64,000 nucleotides of DNA, from the NCBI GenBank assembly GCA_020831775.1, contig JAFIFZ010000040.1, forward strand, positions 1 to 64,000. Reading direction: 5' to 3'. The notes below the pieces were generated by a model. That model saw nothing but the letters and a program-made list of their open reading frames with translations. It was not told the DNA's origin and did no database searches. The DNA is from Phycisphaerales bacterium (GTDB lineage: Bacteria; Planctomycetota; Phycisphaerae; Phycisphaerales; UBA1924). Shown here in pieces: positions 26,303 to 34,463 of the stretch (positions are counted from its first letter, which is position 1; each line of letters starts with the position of its first letter). Both the position numbers and the translations under genes were made by a program.

Positions 26303-26528
26303 CAGCCAAACCTCGGGCCCGGGCCCGACGAAGGCGGCGGGATGGTACGCGCCGCCCCTCCCCGAGTGGCGGTCGGACCGCCTGCGGGAGCGCCTAGATG
26401 TGGCCCGACCTTTCGCCCACGCGCGGGGGTGCGGGCTAGACTTTCGGCCATCCCGCCCCGGCTCAGGCCGAAGGCGCGGACGCAGACTCCGTCAACCCCC
26501 GTCCTCCGATTCCGGGAGAACCTCCGCG

Positions 26529-27926
26529 ATGTCCGATCCGGCGACCAAAGAAACGACCAACACCATCCGCGTCGAGGACGCCGGCCCCAGCCGCAAGAGG
26601 CTGGTCATCGAGATCCCGGCCGAAGCGGTCGACGAGAAGCTCGACGAGTCGATCCTGACGCTCGCCTCTGAGGCGGAGCTCCCGGGCTTCCGCAAGGGCC
26701 GCGCCCCGCGCGCCCTCGTCCAGAAGCGGTTCGGCGAGGCGGTCCGCAACGAAGCCAAGAACGCGCTGGTCGCCAGCGCCTACCAGGAGGCGGTCGAGGA
26801 GCACAAGCTCAAGGTCGTCGGCGACCCGATCAGCGACGAGCTGCCCGACCTCGTGCTCGAGCCGGGCAAGCCCCTGAGCGTCAGCATCGACATCGAGGTC
26901 GCGCCCGAGTTCACCATGCCCGAGATCGAGGGCATCGAGATCCTCAAGCCCGAGTTCGAGGTCTCCGACGAGATGGTCGCCACCGAGGTCGAGAAGATCT
27001 GCATCAACGAGGGCGACCTCGAAGAGCGCGAGACACCCGAGCCCGGCGACTACCTCACCGGCCACGGCATCATGCGCGGCACGCCCGCTGGCGGCTCGGA
27101 AGAGAAAGAGTTCTACAACATCCCCGGCGCCGTCGTCCAGGTCCCGCCCCCCGACAAGGAGGGCAAGGGCATGGTCCTCGGCGTCATGGTCGATGACTTC
27201 GCCAAGCAGCTCGGCCTGCCCAAGCCCGGCGAGACCGTCACCATCAAGGTCAAGGGCCCCGACAACCACGAGGTCGAGGACATCCGCGGCGCCGACCTCA
27301 CCGTCACCTTCGAGGTCGACCGCGTCGACCGCATCATCCCCGCCGAGCTGAACACGGTCGTCGACCGCTACGGCTTCCAGTTCGCCGATGAGCTCCGGGA
27401 GACGGTCCGCACCCGCCTCAAGCAGCGGGCCATCATCCGCCAGCAGGTCGCGATGCGCCAGCAGATCGCCGACTACCTCGTCGAGCACACCGAGGTCGAG
27501 CTGCCCGAGCGCCTCACCGCCGGCCAGGCCACACGCACGCTCGACCGGCGCCGCATGGAGCTCGCCTACCGCGGCGTGCCCGAGAACGAGATCGAGGAGC
27601 ACATCGCCGAGCTCCGGGCCGCCTCTGACAAGAGCGCCGTCCGCGAGCTGAAGCTCTTCTTCATCCTCAACCAGATCGCCGACGACCTGGATGTCACGGT
27701 GACCGAGGGCGAGATGAACGGGCGCATCGCCCAGCTCGCCTCCGAGCAGGGCGTCCGCCCCGAGAAGCTCCGCCAGGACCTGATCCGCCGCAACCGCGTC
27801 GGCCAGATCTTCAGCCAGATCCGCGAGCACAAGGCGATGGACGAACTGGTCAAGAAGGCCAAGGTCACCGACATCTCCGCAGACGATTTCGCCGAGAAGA
27901 TGAAGTCCAAGCAGAAGGACGCCTGA
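26529..27926 (+). CDS. tig: Trigger factor
   Basis: A 465-residue ribosome-associated chaperone that binds nascent chains at the exit tunnel. The signature loop GFRKGRAPRALVQKRFGEAV (about residues 57-76) matches the ribosome-binding GFRxGxxP motif. A central divergent PPIase-like domain (about 165-265) and helical C-terminal arms follow. The start at 26529 has a GGGAGAA site upstream; the frame is open further upstream but begins the wrong fold. A TAGACT at 26437-26442 may be the -10. A strong terminator follows directly, so the gene is monocistronic; the usual clpP/clpX neighbours are absent. Confidence 0.95.
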   Translation: MSDPATKETTNTIRVEDAGPSRKRLVIEIPAEAVDEKLDESILTLASEAELPGFRKGRAPRALVQKRFGEAVRNEAKNALVASAYQEAVEEHKLKVVGDPISDELPDLVLEPGKPLSVSIDIEVAPEFTMPEIEGIEILKPEFEVSDEMVATEVEKICINEGDLEERETPEPGDYLTGHGIMRGTPAGGSEEKEFYNIPGAVVQVPPPDKEGKGMVLGVMVDDFAKQLGLPKPGETVTIKVKGPDNHEVEDIRGADLTVTFEVDRVDRIIPAELNTVVDRYGFQFADELRETVRTRLKQRAIIRQQVAMRQQIADYLVEHTEVELPERLTAGQATRTLDRRRMELAYRGVPENEIEEHIAELRAASDKSAVRELKLFFILNQIADDLDVTVTEGEMNGRIAQLASEQGVRPEKLRQDLIRRNRVGQIFSQIREHKAMDELVKKAKVTDISADDFAEKMKSKQKDA

Positions 27927-27952
27927 CCCCGGCGACCGGACAAAACAAACCG

Positions 27953-27982
27953 AAGGCCCGCTCGAAGGAGCGGGCCTTTTTC
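27953..27982 (+). terminator. Intrinsic terminator of trigger factor
   Basis: AAGGCCCGCTC-GAAG-GAGCGGGCCTT forms an 11-bp stem with a 4-nt loop, followed by TTTC. It lies 27 nt after the tig stop codon. Confidence 0.93.
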
Positions 27983-28034
27983 ATTTCGTGTGTGTTGTCG
28001 TGCCCGGGCCAGTGTTTGCGCCAGCCTCGTCGGC

Positions 28035-28361
28035 TCAGGCCTCGCGTGTTCTTTCGAGCGCCATGGGCGAGACCTCGCTCAGGGCACCGCAGCCGGGGCA
28101 GATGACGCCGTACGCTCCGGCCTGGTGGCCCGCGAGGCTGTCGCCGCAGGAATGGCAGACCGCCTTGTCGAAGGGCGCCCCGATCTTGCTGACCACGACC
28201 GCCACGGCGGTGATGGCCACCCCGACGACAGCTGCCGTCGGCAGCGTCGCGATCGAGATCACGCTGAACGCGGCGACACCCACCCCGATCAGCACCCCGA
28301 ACGCTTTGAGTCTGGCTTTGGCGAGCAAACGCAAGCTGAACCTCCGGACAGACGCCTCCAC
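28035..28361 (-). CDS. Small membrane protein with zinc-ribbon-like C-terminus
   Basis: A 108-residue protein. Two hydrophobic stretches (about 17-58: FGVLIGVGVAAFSVISIATLP and VVGVAITAVAVVVSKIG, cited in part) are followed by two Cys pairs (CHSCG at about 69-73, CPGCG at about 88-92), spaced as in a zinc ribbon. The start is a GTG without a strong ribosome site. The family is not recognised. It is convergent with trigger factor across the terminator. Confidence 0.6.
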   Translation of the reverse strand: MEASVRRFSLRLLAKARLKAFGVLIGVGVAAFSVISIATLPTAAVVGVAITAVAVVVSKIGAPFDKAVCHSCGDSLAGHQAGAYGVICPGCGALSEVSPMALERTREA

Positions 28362-28508
28362 AAGTGAATCAGGGCGTCGAGGCGGGACGCACTGAGCACA
28401 ACACTATCGGCCACGCCCGGGGTTCGCCATCACGCCCGGGCGGCTTCGGCATGAATCGCGAATATGCTGTGAAATATGCGTCGGTTCGGTGTGTTTTCTT
28501 CGGCCGCA

Positions 28509-29096
28509 TCAGTCCAGCGGGCGGTAGAGGTCGATCACCTCTCGGACCTTGTCGGGCGCCGGGATCGAGGCGATCTGGATCTCGATGCCCTCTTGCCCGG
28601 CGCTGGCGATGCCGATCGTTCCGACCCGCCAGATCCGCTCCCAGAAGCTCTGGCTGATGGTGATGTTGCGGATGTTGTCGTGCAGGACTTCGCTGGTGGC
28701 TTTCGAGAAGAGCCCCCGGCGCTGGATCGTCCGCTTGTTGGTGACCCGCAGCGACTCGCCGAGTGTGCGGATGCGCCAGGCGATCAGGGAGATCCCTGCG
28801 ATCAGGATCACCAGGACCGAGGGCACCCAGAGCCACTGTCCAGCCTGCCCGCCGCGCGACATCAGCCCGAAGTACACCGAGCCGGCGCCCCCCGCCAGGA
28901 GGAGCAGCCAGAACAGGATGTACATCATCGGGCGTGCGCGGAACATCGCGGGTCGGAGGAAGAGAACCTGCTGCTCGGGCCCGTTGTCGGGGGGGTAGCC
29001 CGCCTCGGCCGCCCTGTCTCTCTCGGGCTGGCCCGCGGCGTCGCGTTTGGCCTCGTAGATCCGTTCGTGCTTGCCTTTGAGATCCCGTTCGATCAT
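28509..29096 (-). CDS. Bacterial PH-domain (bPH2/DUF304) membrane protein
   Basis: A 195-residue protein with two membrane helices (about 57-80 and 92-110), then a bPH2-type domain: LRVTNKRTIQRRGLFSKATSEV (cited in part), LHDNIRNITISQSFWERI, and GIASAGQEGIEIQIASIPAPDKV (cited in part). YdbS-like proteins with this domain are widespread; their exact role is unknown. A GAGGCGGAG site precedes the ATG at 29096. It is divergent from the first glycosyltransferase. Confidence 0.85.
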   Translation of the reverse strand: MIERDLKGKHERIYEAKRDAAGQPERDRAAEAGYPPDNGPEQQVLFLRPAMFRARPMMYILFWLLLLAGGAGSVYFGLMSRGGQAGQWLWVPSVLVILIAGISLIAWRIRTLGESLRVTNKRTIQRRGLFSKATSEVLHDNIRNITISQSFWERIWRVGTIGIASAGQEGIEIQIASIPAPDKVREVIDLYRPLD

Positions 29097-29193
29097 GCCT
29101 TGTGCTCCGCCTCGTGGTGCCGGACGCAGAGCCTATCCGGGTTGGGGCCGGCGTGATGGCCCCGGGCGACGGGTGCCGGTCGGGGCCTTGCTC

Positions 29194-29199
29194 TATAGT
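29194..29199 (+). promoter_or_regulatory. -10-like TATAGT upstream of the glycosyltransferase cluster
   Basis: TATAGT lies 12 nt before the ATG at 29212, leaving a leader of at most a few nucleotides. No clear -35 hexamer is seen 16-18 bp upstream. Confidence 0.5.
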
Positions 29200-29211
29200 C
29201 GCAGCCCTCCG

Positions 29212-30780
29212 ATGCGCATCGTTCTTGTCAACTGGGCCCGGATCTGGCACGGCGCATCCGTCGGCGGGGGTGTCAACGGGTACGCCCAGTCGCTCGCCCT
29301 GGCCCTGCGCGACCTTGGGCACGAGGTCGTCAGCCTCTGCGCCGGCACCGCCTACCGGCAGGACGCAAGGGGCGGCGCCTGCCACATCCGGCGCCACCCC
29401 GACTGGCTGAAGATCCCCGTCTACGAGGTCTTCAACTCGCCGGTGCGGGCGCCCAGCCACCTCCAATTCGACGACCCCGAGGGCGAGATCGCCCACGCCG
29501 AGCTGGAACGCCAGGTGGGCGACCTGTTCGCGTGGCTCCGCCCCGATGTCGTCCACTTCCAGAACATCGAGGGCCTGACGGCCGGATGCATCCACGCCGC
29601 CAAGCGGGCGGGGGCGAGGGTGCTCTACAGCCTGCACAACTACCACACGATCTGCCCGCAGGTCTACCTGATGCAGGGTCGTGTGCTGCCCTGCCGCGAC
29701 TTCGACAACGGGCACAACTGCGTGAACTGCCCGAGCAAGTTCGACCCGCCCGGCAAGCCAAAGGACAACCGCCAGAAGCGCCCGGGCCAGCCGCAGCACC
29801 CCGAGCCCCTGCCGGGTTTGGTGGTTCAGAACGCAGAAGCCGTGGAGCGGGAGATGGTCTTGGCGGTGCCCGACCGTCGCGGCGCGACCCTGCGGATCCT
29901 GGGCCAGGACGCGGACGCGCCAAAGCCGCCCGTCCCCCTCGACAACACGCCGACCCCCGAGCCCGAGAGTGACCGCCCGCCCAACGCCTACGCGACGCGC
30001 CGTGCCGCGATGATCGACGCCCTGAACACATGCGACCGCGTGCTGGCCGTCTCACGCTTTGTCGCCGACAAGTTCTGCGCGATGGGGGTCGAGCGGGAGC
30101 GCGTGCAGGCGCTCACCATCGGCACCCGCATGGCCGAACTGGCGGCCCAGAGCCCCGGAGCGGTCCGCCCGCCCCCGCCCCAACAAGACCGCCACGACGG
30201 CGGGCTGCTCAAGCTCCTCTTCCTGGGCTTCCACAACCCCTACAAGGGGCTGCCCCTGCTGGCCGACGCGATCGAGTCGCTCCAGCCCGAGACGCTCGAG
30301 CGGATCCACCTCTGCGTCCACGCGGCCGGGGCGAAGTCGATCGAGACCCGCTTCCGGCGCATCGAGTCCCGCCTCGGGCGTCTGACCTACAGCGGCGCGT
30401 ACCAGTACGAAGATGTGCCCTGGATCATCGGCGGCGTCGACATCGGCGTCGTGCCCTCGGTCTGGTGGGACAACGGGCCGCAGACGGTCATGGAGATGCT
30501 CGCCTGCGGCGTGCCGGTGCTCGGGGCCGAGCTCGGGGGCATCCCCGACTTCATCGAGGACGGGGTGAACGGGCTGCTGTTCAGGGGCGCCGACGCGTCG
30601 GACCTGGCTGACAAGATCCGCACACTCGTCGAGGATCCCGGGCTGGTCGAGCGCCTGCGGGCCGGCGTGCGGCCGCCCAAGTCGATGTCCGAGCATGTGG
30701 GCGAGATCCTCTCGCTCTACGGGGCCGTCGCGGGCGGAGGGCCGGGCTCGCGTGGGGCGGGCGGCGGTCCGGAGGCGTAG
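29212..30780 (+). CDS. Glycosyltransferase family 4 (GT-B)
   Basis: A 522-residue cytoplasmic glycosyltransferase. The N-terminal Rossmann half opens with MRIVLVNWARIWHGASVGGG and contains the DVVHFQN and LHNYHTICPQVYL segments, followed by a Cys cluster (CPQV, LPCRDF, HNCVNCPSKFD). A linker rich in Pro/Arg (about 180-260) precedes the donor-binding half with FLGFHNPYKGLPLLADAIE and the E-x7-E region VMEMLACGVPVLGAELGGIPDFI (cited in part). The donor is probably a nucleotide sugar and the acceptor is unknown. The next glycosyltransferase starts 1 nt after its stop. Confidence 0.85.
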   Translation: MRIVLVNWARIWHGASVGGGVNGYAQSLALALRDLGHEVVSLCAGTAYRQDARGGACHIRRHPDWLKIPVYEVFNSPVRAPSHLQFDDPEGEIAHAELERQVGDLFAWLRPDVVHFQNIEGLTAGCIHAAKRAGARVLYSLHNYHTICPQVYLMQGRVLPCRDFDNGHNCVNCPSKFDPPGKPKDNRQKRPGQPQHPEPLPGLVVQNAEAVEREMVLAVPDRRGATLRILGQDADAPKPPVPLDNTPTPEPESDRPPNAYATRRAAMIDALNTCDRVLAVSRFVADKFCAMGVERERVQALTIGTRMAELAAQSPGAVRPPPPQQDRHDGGLLKLLFLGFHNPYKGLPLLADAIESLQPETLERIHLCVHAAGAKSIETRFRRIESRLGRLTYSGAYQYEDVPWIIGGVDIGVVPSVWWDNGPQTVMEMLACGVPVLGAELGGIPDFIEDGVNGLLFRGADASDLADKIRTLVEDPGLVERLRAGVRPPKSMSEHVGEILSLYGAVAGGGPGSRGAGGGPEA

Positions 30781-30781
30781 A

Positions 30782-32425
30782 GTGCCCGCCTTGACAGGCA
30801 GCAGCCCAGATCAACAGACCGAGGGTTCACGCCGGGCCCCGGCGTCCTCCGCCGTCGCGACGCCGACGGTCGGTGTCTGCATCGTGACCTGGAACCGCGC
30901 GTCGGATGTGGACCGGGTGCTCGACGCCTTGAGCCGCCAGCGGTTCCCGACCGAGTACCTGCACATCTTCGTGATCGACAACGCCTCGACGGACGGCACC
31001 GAGGCCCTCCTGACAGAACGCTGGAGCCCCGACCGCATCGTCGACAACCCGACCGACCGGGCCGAGGCCCCGGCCTTCAGCGTGCGGGAGCGGGACGAGG
31101 GCGGGCCGAATCGGGGCGGGTTCGGATCGCTCACCATCGTGCGCAACACGGCGAACCTCGGCGGGTGCGGGGGGTTCAACACCGGCTTTAGAGCCGTCGA
31201 GGCGTTCATGGACGGCGCGGCTTCGGAGGCGAGGCCGGACTTCGTCTGGCTCGTCGACGACGACATCGACCTGCCGCCCGATGCGCTGGAGCACCTTGTC
31301 GGCGCGGCGATCGCCGACCCCGAGATCGGTCTGGTCGGCTCGCGGACCGTCGACTTGGGCGACCGCGAGCGGACGATCGAATCGACGATCTACTTCAACC
31401 CGACCGAAGGCGTCATGGCCGACGAGCCCGAGCCCGGCCACCCCAGGCGGAGCACCCACGAGGCGTGGGCCGAGACGGTGGGGGGGCCCAAGGGGGGCGA
31501 GGGGTACACGGGCCTGCGCGAGGTGGATGTTGTCAGCGCGTGTTCGCTGCTCGCTCGCTGGAGCGCCGTGCGCGAGGTCGGCTACTGGGACACGCGCTTT
31601 TTCATCTACTGCGACGACGCGGACTGGTGCCTGCGCTTCGCCAACGCGGGCAAGCGCGTCGTGCTCAATCTCGACGCGGTCGTCTACCACACACCCTGGC
31701 ACCACAAGCTCACGCCCGCGAGGCTCTACTACGCCAAGCGCAACCTGCTCTGGATGATCGAGAACAACTTCCCGCAAGCCGAGAGCGAGCGGATGTGGCG
31801 CCATCACGGCGTGCGCATGCTCAAGGAGGCGGCCCGGGCCGTGCTCCGACGCAGGCTCATCCACGCCGAGATCGTCAGGCGCAGCGTCGCCGACGCGATG
31901 GCCGGGCGCGGGGGCAAGCTCGACATGCAGATCCCGGGCGCTGAGCCTCTGGCCGATGCGCTCAAGAAGGCCGGGGCGGACAGGCCCGGGGCGAAAATCG
32001 TGATCTGTTGCCCGAACCGGAAGTCGCTGCAAGCTGCGGCGGCGCTCCGGCAAGCGGCAAAGGACGCGGGGGTTTCGCCTCGCTGGATCGAGCTGGTGCA
32101 CAACCGCGTGCCCGATGCGCACGAGGGCGCTGACGGGGATGCCCAGCGCGTCGTGTACTCGGACAACAAGCGGTCGAGGATCAGGCGACAGGTCCCGCTG
32201 CTCTTCAAGCGCTCCGTCGCGTGCGTGGTCTTCGACCACGAGAACGATTTCCCGCTGATCCCCGCCTCCAAAGCGGTGCACATCGACACCTCGAAGCCAG
32301 ACGCGGCGGTGGTCGAGGACCAGCCGTTGGGCGCGAGGATCGCGTGCTTGGCGAGGATCGCACGCACGATGCTGAAGCTGCGCCGCTCGCCCCGAGGCCC
32401 GGGCGGGCAGGGGTCGCGGGCATGA
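30782..32425 (+). CDS. Glycosyltransferase family 2 with extra C-terminal domain
   Basis: A 547-residue protein. A GT-A domain (about 25-310) shows VGVCIVTWNRASDVDRVLDAL (cited in part), FVIDNASTDGTEALL, RNTANLGGCGGFNTGF, the metal-binding LVDDDIDLP, and DADWCLRFANAGKRVV, as in rhamnosyl- or galactofuranosyl-type GT2 enzymes. After about residue 390 follows a Rossmann-like region (AKIVICCPNRKSLQAAAALRQA, cited in part) that I cannot place. The GTG at 30782 has GGAGG at 30771-30775 and fits the stop of the upstream gene; the frame is open earlier but inside that gene. The stop overlaps the next start by 4 nt. Confidence 0.85.
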   Translation: MPALTGSSPDQQTEGSRRAPASSAVATPTVGVCIVTWNRASDVDRVLDALSRQRFPTEYLHIFVIDNASTDGTEALLTERWSPDRIVDNPTDRAEAPAFSVRERDEGGPNRGGFGSLTIVRNTANLGGCGGFNTGFRAVEAFMDGAASEARPDFVWLVDDDIDLPPDALEHLVGAAIADPEIGLVGSRTVDLGDRERTIESTIYFNPTEGVMADEPEPGHPRRSTHEAWAETVGGPKGGEGYTGLREVDVVSACSLLARWSAVREVGYWDTRFFIYCDDADWCLRFANAGKRVVLNLDAVVYHTPWHHKLTPARLYYAKRNLLWMIENNFPQAESERMWRHHGVRMLKEAARAVLRRRLIHAEIVRRSVADAMAGRGGKLDMQIPGAEPLADALKKAGADRPGAKIVICCPNRKSLQAAAALRQAAKDAGVSPRWIELVHNRVPDAHEGADGDAQRVVYSDNKRSRIRRQVPLLFKRSVACVVFDHENDFPLIPASKAVHIDTSKPDAAVVEDQPLGARIACLARIARTMLKLRRSPRGPGGQGSRA

Positions 32426-34245
32426 GCCGCGCCGGAGCCAAAGAGCCAAAGCCCTACGACCCGCCACCGGGCTGGACGGTCACCGACCGCCCGATGACGA
32501 TCGCCTTCCTCGGCTGGGCGAGGCTGGGGCTTCAGGGCAAGGAGGGCAGCGGGTACAACCTCTCCGCGTCGGACCTTGCCTCGGGCCTGTCGCTCTCGGG
32601 CCACCGCGTGGTCTACCTGCGATCCGGCTTCGAGTACTCCTTCAGGCCGGGGCCGTTCATCAGGAAGTTCGAGACCTGGCGCGGCATCGACTGCTACCAC
32701 CTCTTCAACAGCCCCAACCTCGCCCCCGCCCTCTTCAACTTCAAGAACATGGACCAAGAGCGGTCCTGCCCCAAGCAGACACGCCTCGTCCTCCGCTGGC
32801 TCGACGAGCAGAACGCCCAGAGTGTGCACATCCACTCGCTGGAGGGGTTCAGCATCGACCTCGTCGGCGAGATCCGGCGCACCGGCCGCCCCGTTGTCAT
32901 CACAACGCACAACTACTGGCCCGTCTGCCCGCAGGTCGACCTTCTGTACAACGAGACGCATGTCTGCACCGACTACGAGGGCGGCAAGCGCTGCGAGAGC
33001 TGCTTCGACCCTGCGCCCCCGTTCAACGCCAAGATGCGCCGACGCATCGAGCAGACGGCGTTGCGCCGCTTCGGCGCGCCAGCCGCGAATCTCGTCCGGG
33101 CGCTGTTGACCACGCGCGTCAAGCTCAAACGGGGCGAGTTCAGGACGAACGGCTTGGAATCCGACGACGCCCCGCCCGACGACGAACTCGCTCTCGGCTT
33201 CGATGTCCAGGGCGACCGATCCCACGACGGCACACTCGGCCGACGCTACGACATCGATCCCGAAGAGCTCCCGCCCGAGCTCGGCCGCTCGCCCATCGAT
33301 CAGAACGAACGCTTCCTCGGCGCCACGCACCACCTGAAGGTGCTGAACGACTACGGCAAGCGCCGCGTCGAGGGCGTCGAGATGCTCAACGAGGCCTCGC
33401 TCGTCACGCCCCCCAGCGGGTTCATGTGCCGCGTGTACGAGTCGATGGGCGTCAGGCCCGAGCGGCTGCGCCAGGTCCGCCTGGGCCAGCCTCACTTCGA
33501 CGCGATGAACCGGCGGACGCGCCGCTGGCCGTACTACAAGGTGCGCCCGTGGGACCCCGAGAGCTCGCGTCGCCCCTTGCGGCTTGCGTTCTTCGGGACC
33601 GTGCGCCACAACAAGGGGCTGGATGTGCTCGTGCGGGCGATCCCGCTCTTGGACCCCGACATCCGGCGCAGGTGCCAGTTCCTGATCCGTGCCGCTGGCC
33701 CCGACGCGATCCACCGCAAGAGGCTCGCGCCCTACCCCGAGGTCTCGTTCCTTGGCGGGTACGACACCGACCAGTTGCTGGCGGCGACGGGCGAGTTCGA
33801 TGTCGGGATCCTGCCCTTCGTCTGGTTCGAGAACTCACCCCTGGTGCTGCTGGAGTTTCTGCACGCGGGCAAGTTCGTGATCTCGTCACGACTGGGCGGC
33901 CCGCCCGAGTGGGTCGTCGAGCCCGGCTCAAAGGGTGCGGAGGCCAACGGAGGGCTGGGCAACGGGCTGCTCTTCCCGGGGGGCGACCCAGAAGCGCTCG
34001 CCGAGCGGATCCGGCGCGTCGCGACCGGAGAGGTCACGCTCCCCAGCCCGGCGGAGGTCCACGCCGTCTCGAAGCTGCACAGCTACCCCGCGCATGTCCG
34101 CGAGGTCGAGTCGATCCACCGCGAGCTGCTGGAGGGCGCCGCCCCCGGCAAGTCAACAAGCGGCGGCTCGGGCATCCAAGCGAGCGGCCCGTCGGACGCT
34201 TCGCGAACGCCGCCCGATCACACGCCGAGGCCTGTTGCCCGATAA
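32422..34245 (+). CDS. Glycosyltransferase family 4 (GT-B), second copy
   Basis: A 607-residue enzyme related to the first gene of this operon. It shares the layout MTIAFLGWARLGLQGKEGSG..., VHIHSLEGFSIDLV, then HNYWPVCPQVDLLYNE with a matching Cys cluster (CTDYEGGKRCESCF). A long middle insert (about residues 205-340) with acidic and charged stretches is followed by the donor-binding half: LAFFGTVRHNKGLDVLVRAI, FDVGILPFVWFENSPLVLLE, FVISSRLGGPPEWVVEPG. The start ATGA overlaps the GT2 stop. Together the three enzymes probably assemble one surface glycan or modify one acceptor. Confidence 0.85.
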   Translation: MSRAGAKEPKPYDPPPGWTVTDRPMTIAFLGWARLGLQGKEGSGYNLSASDLASGLSLSGHRVVYLRSGFEYSFRPGPFIRKFETWRGIDCYHLFNSPNLAPALFNFKNMDQERSCPKQTRLVLRWLDEQNAQSVHIHSLEGFSIDLVGEIRRTGRPVVITTHNYWPVCPQVDLLYNETHVCTDYEGGKRCESCFDPAPPFNAKMRRRIEQTALRRFGAPAANLVRALLTTRVKLKRGEFRTNGLESDDAPPDDELALGFDVQGDRSHDGTLGRRYDIDPEELPPELGRSPIDQNERFLGATHHLKVLNDYGKRRVEGVEMLNEASLVTPPSGFMCRVYESMGVRPERLRQVRLGQPHFDAMNRRTRRWPYYKVRPWDPESSRRPLRLAFFGTVRHNKGLDVLVRAIPLLDPDIRRRCQFLIRAAGPDAIHRKRLAPYPEVSFLGGYDTDQLLAATGEFDVGILPFVWFENSPLVLLEFLHAGKFVISSRLGGPPEWVVEPGSKGAEANGGLGNGLLFPGGDPEALAERIRRVATGEVTLPSPAEVHAVSKLHSYPAHVREVESIHRELLEGAAPGKSTSGGSGIQASGPSDASRTPPDHTPRPVAR

Positions 34246-34463
34246 CACACCGCCAGCGCTTGCCGATCCTGCGCATCGGCCGAAAGCCCGGCAGAGGGCT
34301 TGCGTCGGGTCCGGTTGTGCCGATATCAACGGTCGTACTGAAACCCGGGGCCCGCCCGGCGGTTGACCCGTTGTCCGCCCGGCGCGCCGAGTTGCGCGAT
34401 CGTCGACGGCCCATTGCGGGGGCCGGTCGGCGCGGCAGAAAACAACCTGCAGAGGTGCTTTTC

